The notes under the pieces are model-generated. The model worked only from the letters and a program-made list of their open reading frames with translations. It did not search any database and had not been told where the DNA came from. This document shows, in pieces, positions 30,883-37,040 of a stretch of 37,040 bases of DNA. Where the stretch lies: assembly GCA_947624945.1 (NCBI GenBank), contig CANQMJ010000002.1, positions 1-37,040 of the forward strand. The letters run 5' to 3'. Within the stretch, counting starts at the first letter, position 1, and each line of letters opens with the position of its first letter. The DNA is from an uncultured Clostridia bacterium (lineage in GTDB: Bacteria > Bacillota > Clostridia > Oscillospirales > CAG-272). The position numbers and the translations under genes are program-made.

Positions 30883-33447
30883 ATGAAAGAACAAGAAAGA
30901 GTAGATTTTCCTGATCAGAAGATAATAGACGTCGAGATGCATGAGGAGGTCAAGAAGTCCTTTATTGCGTACTCGATGAGTGTTATAACGAGCAGGGCGC
31001 TGCCTGACGTAAGGGACGGCATGAAGCCGGTGCAGAGGCGAATTTTATATTCGATGTTCGAGGAAAAATTCACCTACGACCGTCCGATACCGAAGTCGGC
31101 GAAGATCGTCGGCGCCGTCATGGGTAATTATCACCCGCACGGCGACTCGTCGATTTATTTTGCGCTGATCAGAATGGCGCAGCCGTTCTCGTATCGTTAT
31201 CCGCTCGTATTCTGCGATTCCAACTACGGTACCGTAGACGGCGACCCGCCGGCTGCGATGCGTTACACCGAGACGAAGCTCGCGAAGCTGGCGGATGAAA
31301 TGGTCGCCGACATCGGCAAGGACGTCGTCGATTTCAGACCGAACTACGACAATACGCTGAAAGAGCCCGTCGTTTTGCCGTCGCGTTTCCCGAATCTGCT
31401 CGTCAACGGCAGCATGGGCATCGCGGTCGGTATGGCGACGAACATTCCGACGCACAATTTAGCCGAGACGATAGACGGCACGCTTTATCTGATGGATCAC
31501 CCCGATGCGACGACGGGCGAGCTGATGCAGTACATCAAGGGCCCCGACTTCCCGACGGGAGCGATAATATACGGCACGTCGGGCATTTATGAGGCGTATG
31601 CGACGGGACGCGGGCATATCACCGTCCGCTCGCGGTGCGAGATAGACGAGGAGCATCACCGCATCACCGCGACAGAGATACCGTACGGCGTAAACAAGAG
31701 CGAGCTTGTCAAGTCGATATGGGCGCTCAAGGAAGAAAAGCGCGTCGACGGCATGACGGGGCTCCGCGACGAGTCGGGACGCCACGGCATGAAGATAGTC
31801 ATCGACTACCGCCGCGACGTCAACCCGCAGGTGCTCTTAAATCAGCTTTTCCGCTACACGCAGCTCCAGGACACGTGCGCGGTCAACATGGTCGCGCTCG
31901 TCGGCGGCGAGCCGAAGACGTGTACGCTCAAGGATATCCTCGTCGAGTACATCAAGCATCAGGAGGACGTCGTAACGAGGCGGCTCCGCTTCGATCTTGC
32001 GCGCGCGAAACGCGAGGCGCACATATACGAGGGTTACAAGATCGCGCTCGACTACATTGACGAGATAGTGAAGCTCATACGCGCCGCGTCCTCCATCGCG
32101 GATGCGAAGATATCGCTCTGCGACCGGTTCGGTCTTGACGACGTGCAGGCGCAGGCGATAGTGGACATGACGCTCGGCAGACTGACGGGTCTTGAACGTC
32201 AGAAGGTCGAGGACAGGCTCGCGAAGCTGTACGAGGAGATAGACTATATCGAGGGAATACTCGCCGACGAAAATAAGCTCAAAGCGCTCATCAAGTCGGA
32301 GATGACGGCGATACGCGACAAGTACGCGGACGAAAGACGCACCGAGATCGTGCCGGTCGAGGACGAAATTCTGACCGAGGACCTCATCGAGCGCCACAAC
32401 TGCCTCATCACGGTCACGCACGCCGGCTACATCAAGCGCCAGCGCGCCGACGTCTACTCCGCGCAGAGACGCGGCGGCAAGGGCATCATCGCCATGTCGA
32501 CGAAAGAGGAGGACTTCATCGAGCGCGTCATCGCGGCGGACAGTCACAGCGATCTGTTGATGTTCACCGATACGGGCAAGGTGTTCACGCGCCGCGCATA
32601 TCAGATACCAGAGTCGGGACGCACGTCGCGCGGTACGAATATAGCGAATATAATCGAGCTCGAGCAGGGCGAAAGCGTGACCGCGTTCGTCACCGTCAAC
32701 GACGCTGACGGCGACGGATACAAGAACGGTTATCTTGCGATGGTGACGAGAAACGGCACCGTCAAGCGCACACCGCTTTCCGAGTTCGAGTATCAGCGCA
32801 AGGGCGGCAAGCGCGCCATCACGCTCGAGGACGGCGACGAGCTCATGTTTGTCGGCTGCACGGACGGCGAACGCGATATCATAATCGCGTCGTCGTCGGG
32901 ACGCGCCGTCAGATTCAGCGAGAGCGGCGTCCGCAGTCAGGGCAGGACGGCGAGAGGCGTCCGCGGCATCCGTCTGCGCGAGGGCGAGCGCGTCGTCGGC
33001 GCGACGATAGTCGAGCCGGGCAAGACGCTCCTTACGATAACGGAGAACGGATTCGGCAAGCGAACGGAGTTCGATCTGTTCGAGGTCAAGAACCGCGGCG
33101 GACTCGGCATATTCTGCCACAACATCACGCCTCGCACGGGCGCGCTCGTCGGTATCGCGTCGGCGGGCGAGGACGAAGACATCATGCTCATCACCGACAC
33201 GGGCGTCATGATACGCACGCATGCGGGCGACATAAGCACGTACCGCCGTGCGGCGTCGGGCGTTATCGTGATGAGGACGGGCGATTCGAAAGTGGCGAAT
33301 TTCGCGGTCGTGGAACGCGACGACGAAGCCGAGGTCGCATCGGTTGAGCTCACCGAGCAGGAAGAAGCCGTCGACGATGTAAACGATGCAGACGATGAAG
33401 TCGACGTCGATGAAACGAGCATCGACGACACGAACGATAATGAATGA
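30883..33447 (+). CDS. gyrA: DNA gyrase subunit A
   Basis: The DNA-breaking subunit of gyrase; 854 residues from ATG 30883. The catalytic tyrosine is Tyr128 in MRYTE. The C-terminal beta-pinwheel has the GyrA box QRRGGKG (from 528), which separates it from ParC. The tail (about 825-854) is strongly acidic. In the quinolone-determining region, HPHGDSSIYFAL (from 84) keeps the serine of E. coli Ser83 but has Phe93 at the place of Asp87, where Bacillota usually have Glu or Asp. An upstream in-frame ATG (30832) would translate the HP arm and hairpin (RRVREGLFTKSPSREI), so ATG 30883 is preferred. No Shine-Dalgarno lies between the hairpin and the start. Confidence 0.97.
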   Translation: MKEQERVDFPDQKIIDVEMHEEVKKSFIAYSMSVITSRALPDVRDGMKPVQRRILYSMFEEKFTYDRPIPKSAKIVGAVMGNYHPHGDSSIYFALIRMAQPFSYRYPLVFCDSNYGTVDGDPPAAMRYTETKLAKLADEMVADIGKDVVDFRPNYDNTLKEPVVLPSRFPNLLVNGSMGIAVGMATNIPTHNLAETIDGTLYLMDHPDATTGELMQYIKGPDFPTGAIIYGTSGIYEAYATGRGHITVRSRCEIDEEHHRITATEIPYGVNKSELVKSIWALKEEKRVDGMTGLRDESGRHGMKIVIDYRRDVNPQVLLNQLFRYTQLQDTCAVNMVALVGGEPKTCTLKDILVEYIKHQEDVVTRRLRFDLARAKREAHIYEGYKIALDYIDEIVKLIRAASSIADAKISLCDRFGLDDVQAQAIVDMTLGRLTGLERQKVEDRLAKLYEEIDYIEGILADENKLKALIKSEMTAIRDKYADERRTEIVPVEDEILTEDLIERHNCLITVTHAGYIKRQRADVYSAQRRGGKGIIAMSTKEEDFIERVIAADSHSDLLMFTDTGKVFTRRAYQIPESGRTSRGTNIANIIELEQGESVTAFVTVNDADGDGYKNGYLAMVTRNGTVKRTPLSEFEYQRKGGKRAITLEDGDELMFVGCTDGERDIIIASSSGRAVRFSESGVRSQGRTARGVRGIRLREGERVVGATIVEPGKTLLTITENGFGKRTEFDLFEVKNRGGLGIFCHNITPRTGALVGIASAGEDEDIMLITDTGVMIRTHAGDISTYRRAASGVIVMRTGDSKVANFAVVERDDEAEVASVELTEQEEAVDDVNDADDEVDVDETSIDDTNDNE

Positions 33448-34060
33448 TAAAAATAAGTCGGTAAAAGTTTTTGAAAAGGGGGGTGCAGGGAGCTTTTCCG
33501 AAGGAAAAGCCAACTTTCTCCTGAAAAGTTTCCCCCTGCTCCTGACCCTTCTTCTCCTCCTGACGTCCTGCGCGGGCGGGGTGCCGGAGGATGAAGCGGC
33601 GGGGATAGTAAGCGAGCTGGTCGAAGCGTCGCTGCCGCTCAACGAGATATATTTCGGAGAGGGGATGCCGGTCGAGGAGGACGGTTACGGTGCGTACAGG
33701 GCCGTGACGGACGATGCGCCGTATCTGACGGAGGCGGCGCTGCGCGAGGCGACCGAGGCTGTATTCACGGGCAGCTATTCCGAGTATCTGTTTGGGATGT
33801 TTCTGACCGGTTACAGCGACGACGACGTGGACGGCGTCGTGTACGCGCGGTATGTGGAGAACGGCGACAGGCTGTCGATGCGAGTCGCGGGAGATGTGGA
33901 GAAAATTCCCGCGCGCGAGTATGACATGGATTCGATCGTGATAATCCGCACGACGAAGGACACTATCGAGGCGGAGATCACGTCCGATGACGGCACCGTC
34001 GTCGACGTGACGGCGCGGCTCGAGGACGCCGGCTGGCGGCTCGATTCCCCTACGTATTAA
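33440..34060 (+). CDS. Lipoprotein of unknown function whose N-terminus is encoded by an HP element
   Basis: A 206-residue protein with a lipoprotein signal: hydrophobic stretch LLKSFPLLLTLLLLLTSC with Cys44 as the lipidation site (lipobox LTSC). The mature part (45-206) is acidic, with a folded-looking pattern (VEASLPLNEIYFGEGMPVEE, YSEYLFGMFLTGYSDDD, VYARYVENGDRLSMRV, WRLDSPTY). I recognise no family with confidence. The only good start is ATG 33440, which overlaps the gyrA stop by 8 bp, implying coupling. Residues about 7-37 are translated from an HP element (33458-33540), including half of the hydrophobic stretch; this makes an unusually long n-region. Strong G bias on this strand. The body is clearly coding; the start is less sure. 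Confidence 0.75.
   Translation: MNDKNKSVKVFEKGGAGSFSEGKANFLLKSFPLLLTLLLLLTSCAGGVPEDEAAGIVSELVEASLPLNEIYFGEGMPVEEDGYGAYRAVTDDAPYLTEAALREATEAVFTGSYSEYLFGMFLTGYSDDDVDGVVYARYVENGDRLSMRVAGDVEKIPAREYDMDSIVIIRTTKDTIEAEITSDDGTVVDVTARLEDAGWRLDSPTY
33458..33540 (+). repeat. HP element, long subtype, inside the lipoprotein reading frame
   Basis: Arm GTAAAAGTTTTTGAAAAGG, GGGGTGCAGGGAGC, inner hairpin CTTTTCCGAAGGAAAAG (about 33491-33507), CAACTTTCTCCTG, closing arm AAAAGTTTCCCCCTGC (to about 33540). It matches the minus-strand reading of 30697-30784 nearly base for base. It lies wholly within the coding frame of the lipoprotein. Confidence 0.85.
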
Positions 34061-34065
34061 GCGGG

Positions 34066-34345
34066 TGGTTTTCGCGAAGCGAAACCGCCGCAGAACAAGC
34101 TTCACCACACTTTTCGCGAAGCGAAAACGTGTAGTAGCTCCGAACGTAGTGAGGAGATACCGGCTTCGCAGCTTCACGTTTGCGCACCTCGCTCGTGCGC
34201 TGACGGCGCGACACGGCTTGACGCAGACACGACGTTTTGGCAGCGCACTCGCCGTGCCGCGAGGGAGCTGTTCGCAGGAAGTGTTGACGCGGTCGGAGCC
34301 CCGATGCCTTTTTTGCCGCAGACTCGATAACAACGTAGGCATGTA
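34066..34345 (-). repeat. L element, copy C, partial
   Basis: Same orientation as copy B: TTTTCGCGAAGCGAAACCGC, palindrome ACACTTTTCGCGAAGCGAAA (34107-34128), AGCTCCGAACGTAGTGAGGA (a module shared with S elements), then GACACGGCTTGACGCAGACA, GCGAGGGAGCTGTTCGCAGG and TTGCCGCAGACTCGATAAC. It stops near 34345, before the GACAAGGGGGA hairpin found in copies B and D. Confidence 0.75.
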
Positions 34346-34376
34346 GTGCCGCTTTCGGGGATCATTAATGGGGCTG

Positions 34377-34423
34377 GGAGATTCCGCTTGCGGAATCTCC
34401 GGAAGTTGTCTTTGACAACTTCC
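34377..34423. repeat. Two adjacent perfect palindromes
   Basis: GGAGATTCCGC with GCGGAATCTCC (34377-34400, loop TT) is followed without a gap by GGAAGTTGTC with GACAACTTCC (34401-34423, loop TTT). They lie between L copies C and D in a gene-free stretch. Nothing marks them as a terminator, because no T-run follows. Confidence 0.7.
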
Positions 34424-34541
34424 ACTTTCACCGACACTGGAAAGAGTCCCTTAATACGCGTGTATTCGTCGAGCGAAGGACGAAATAGCCACCTTATGCT
34501 GTGAGCATATAAAAAATTCACATTGATTTGTGAAAAAACAC

Positions 34542-34570
34542 TTGACAGATTGCAAATTTTGTGGTATAAT
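34542..34570 (+). promoter_or_regulatory. Orphan consensus promoter reading into L copy D
   Basis: TTGACA (34542-34547), 17 bp, TATAAT (34565-34570), with TTTTGTGG before the -10. It is nearly identical to the promoter at 17127-17155, including the flanks CACTTGACA and ATAGGCAGTT. No gene follows until recA, 630 bp away, which has its own promoter. Confidence 0.8.
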
Positions 34571-34597
34571 ATAGGCAGTTCAAGAGAAATAGTGTTC

Positions 34598-35010
34598 TCC
34601 CACACTTTTCGCGAAGCGAAAACGTGTCGCAGGTCGTAGCGTTAGCTGCGAACTGCCGCTCACCGCGGTTCAATGTGCGTTGCACACCGACCGGCAGCTA
34701 CCTTTGATTACCTGACGTGGTGACGTCTTTCACACCTTTCAACCGGTTTTTGACAAGGAGGACTTTCTCGCGAGAAAGTCCCCCTTGTCGAACCCGAAAG
34801 AGGCTCCCGTGTGGCGTCGATGTTATCCAGTCTGCGGCAAGAAATGCTTCGGGGCGTAGACCGCGTTATCATTTCCTGCGAACAGCTCCCTCGCGGCGTG
34901 TCGACTGCGTCGTCGAAACGTCGTGTCTGCGTTTGACAATGGGTGCGTCGGGCATCACACGAGCGCGGTGCGCGTAGGTGAAACTGCGAAGCCTTACGGC
35001 GGCAGTTCGT
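34598..35010 (+). repeat. L element, copy D, full length
   Basis: Starts at the palindrome CACACTTTTCGCGAAGCGAA (34600), then CGTGTCGCAGGTCGTAGCGT, GAACTGCCGCTCACCGCGGT, GTGGTGACGTCTTTCACACC, the hairpin around 34748-34789 (GACAAGGAGGACTTTCTCGC with its complement), GGCTCCCGTGTGGCGTCGAT, CCTGCGAACAGCTCCCTCGC and GAGCGCGGTGCGCGTAGGTG. It is inverted relative to copies B and C. About 25 bp later a further palindrome (GTTTCCGCTGGCGCGGAAAG, near 35034) ends the repeat zone. Confidence 0.8.
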
Positions 35011-35128
35011 CGCTATCGCGCCGACCTGCGACACGTTTCCGCTGGCGCGGAAAGTGTGGCGTTGCCATTACTTGGACGGCGGTAGGGGACGTATAAATTT
35101 TCATCTTTAGAAAAAATAGAAAATGGTA

Positions 35129-35157
35129 TTGATTTTTTTCCGTGTATCTGTTACAAT
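35129..35157 (+). promoter_or_regulatory. Promoter of recA
   Basis: TTGATT (35129-35134), 17 bp, TACAAT (35152-35157). About 40 nt upstream of the recA ATG; Shine-Dalgarno AGGAGA at 35180-35185. Confidence 0.75.
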
Positions 35158-35161
35158 AGAG

Positions 35162-35175
35162 AAAACAAATGTTCG
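35162..35175. promoter_or_regulatory. Probable LexA (SOS) box of recA
   Basis: AAAACAAATGTTCG matches the Gram-positive LexA site CGAACNNNNGTTCG with the right half perfect and the left half AAAAC for CGAAC. It lies at the expected transcription start, where LexA would block recA. Confidence 0.6.
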
Positions 35176-35196
35176 GTTTAGGAGAAAATAAAAGCT

Positions 35197-36330
<1,134 letters not shown>

Positions 36331-36333
36331 GCT

Positions 36334-36972
36334 TTGAGCATTCGTATCGCGGACATTGTAAACGGCAATTATACGGTGACGGTCACGATGACGGATCCGG
36401 ACGCGGACGGGGCGCTGCTGTCGTGCCGGGTTCTGTCGCGGTTTTGGCGCGGTCACATGCACCGTATCGGCGACGTCATCGACGATGCGGAAGCGGAGGC
36501 GATAGTGGATGCGGCGAGGGTGTGCGACGGTGTAGAGGTCGGTATGCGGCTGCTCGGGTATCGGGACAATTCGCTGCGCGGGCTGTCAAAGAAGCTGAGA
36601 GAACGCGGGTTTGACCGCGATGTCGCGGACATGGCGGCATCGGAGCTTGAAGCGATGGGGGCGATAGACGAGAAACGTCAGATCGCGCGGCGCGGACGCG
36701 AGTTTGCGGAGCGGAAGCTGCGCGGGCGGCGGCGCGTCGCCGCCGATTTGTGTGCGCTCGGCTATGAGCGCGGGCGCGTCGAGGAGTGGCTGTCGGAATG
36801 CGGCATCGACTTCGGCGCGATATGCGCGCGTGCGATAGAGAAAAAAGGCGGGGTGCCCGAACGCGGGGACGCGGACGGGAAACGGAGGCTGCTGTCGTAT
36901 CTTTACCGTCAGGGGTTTTCGTCCGAGGATATCAGGCGCGCGGTCGGAATAGTGAATGAGGAGAAAGTTTGA
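36334..36972 (+). CDS. recX: RecA regulator RecX
   Basis: RecX binds RecA filaments and limits their activity. The 212 residues contain the three-helix repeats of the family: LLGYRDNSLRGLSKKLRERG near residue 70, IDEKRQIARRGREFAERKLR near 111, and YLYRQGFSSEDIRRAVGI at the end. The start TTG 36334 lies 3 nt after the recA stop and gives a full-length N-terminal part; no ATG nearby is compatible, so TTG with a GAGG at 36317 is chosen. The recA-recX pair is almost certainly one transcript under the SOS-type promoter. Strong G bias on the coding strand. Confidence 0.92.
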   Translation: MSIRIADIVNGNYTVTVTMTDPDADGALLSCRVLSRFWRGHMHRIGDVIDDAEAEAIVDAARVCDGVEVGMRLLGYRDNSLRGLSKKLRERGFDRDVADMAASELEAMGAIDEKRQIARRGREFAERKLRGRRRVAADLCALGYERGRVEEWLSECGIDFGAICARAIEKKGGVPERGDADGKRRLLSYLYRQGFSSEDIRRAVGIVNEEKV

Positions 36973-37006
36973 AACAAAAGCACAATAGCCGAAGAGAAAA
37001 AAGTGC

Positions 37007-37040
37007 ATGACAAAGAAGACTGTCGCAAGGGCAGTCAAAA
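37007..37040 (+). CDS. Possible start of a further gene, cut by the window edge
   Basis: ATG 37007 opens MTKKTVARAVK and the frame is open to the end of the window. Only eleven residues are visible. The purine-rich GAAGAGAAAAAAG upstream could serve as a weak Shine-Dalgarno. No product can be named. Confidence 0.25.
   Translation, partial: MTKKTVARAVK

Noticed and set aside
33440..34060. Assigning the lipoprotein to DUF4358 or the IseA inhibitor family
   Set aside because: Overall pattern is only loosely similar; I could not line up a diagnostic motif.

Overview
The window is a GC-rich stretch of chromosome from an anaerobic Gram-positive bacterium of the Bacillota, most likely class Clostridia; I cannot go below class from sequence alone. 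The reasons are the gene set and its grouping: dnaA-dnaN-recF-remB-gyrB-gyrA, rpmH-rnpA-yidD-yidC-jag, noc/parA/parB with Bacillus-type parS sites, a single-chain pyruvate:ferredoxin oxidoreductase, and Gram-positive promoters (TTGACA, 17 bp, TATAAT, often with TGTG just before the -10 box). This is the replication-origin region.

Layout. 1-4.6 kb: an intracellular GH51 arabinofuranosidase, a SAM methyltransferase that looks frameshifted, and Hsp33 (hslO). 4.6-6.1 kb: radA on the minus strand. 6.3-9.9 kb: pyruvate:ferredoxin oxidoreductase (nifJ). 10-13.7 kb: a small tail-anchored protein (minus), rpsT, noc, two parS sites, parA and parB. 13.8-16.5 kb: serS, a two-helix membrane protein and a membrane-anchored MORN-repeat protein. 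17.1-20.5 kb: a strong promoter with a possible small RNA, then rpmH, rnpA, yidD, yidC and jag. 20.7-22.1 kb: mnmE on the minus strand, divergent from dnaA. 22.4-33.4 kb: dnaA, oriC, dnaN, recF, remB, a DUF4258/YgiT-zinc-finger pair, gyrB and gyrA. 33.4-34.1 kb: a lipoprotein. 35.2-37.0 kb: recA and recX, then the possible start of another gene.

The genes supply replication initiation (DnaA, beta clamp, gyrase), origin segregation and division control (ParA, ParB, Noc), repair (RecA, RecX, RecF, RadA), membrane protein insertion (YidC, YidD) and tRNA/RNA maturation (RnpA, MnmE, SerS). Compared with the usual Bacillota order, rpmH-jag points toward dnaA instead of away from it, mnmE is flipped, and mnmG and rsmG are absent.

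The most unusual content is between the genes. Three families of non-coding repeats fill nearly every gap. (1) A short hairpin element, called HP here: a conserved arm TAAAAGTTTTTGAA, a G-rich tract, then a 14-24 bp stem whose sequence differs from copy to copy while staying self-complementary. At least 12 copies are present, several ending 6-23 nt before a start codon that has no Shine-Dalgarno sequence of its own. (2) An approximately 140-175 bp element (S) with a central palindrome, clustered around oriC. (3) An approximately 400 bp element (L), four copies, one with an HP hairpin in its middle. One HP copy is read through in frame as the N-terminus of a lipoprotein. No tRNA, rRNA, CRISPR array, transposase or phage gene was seen.
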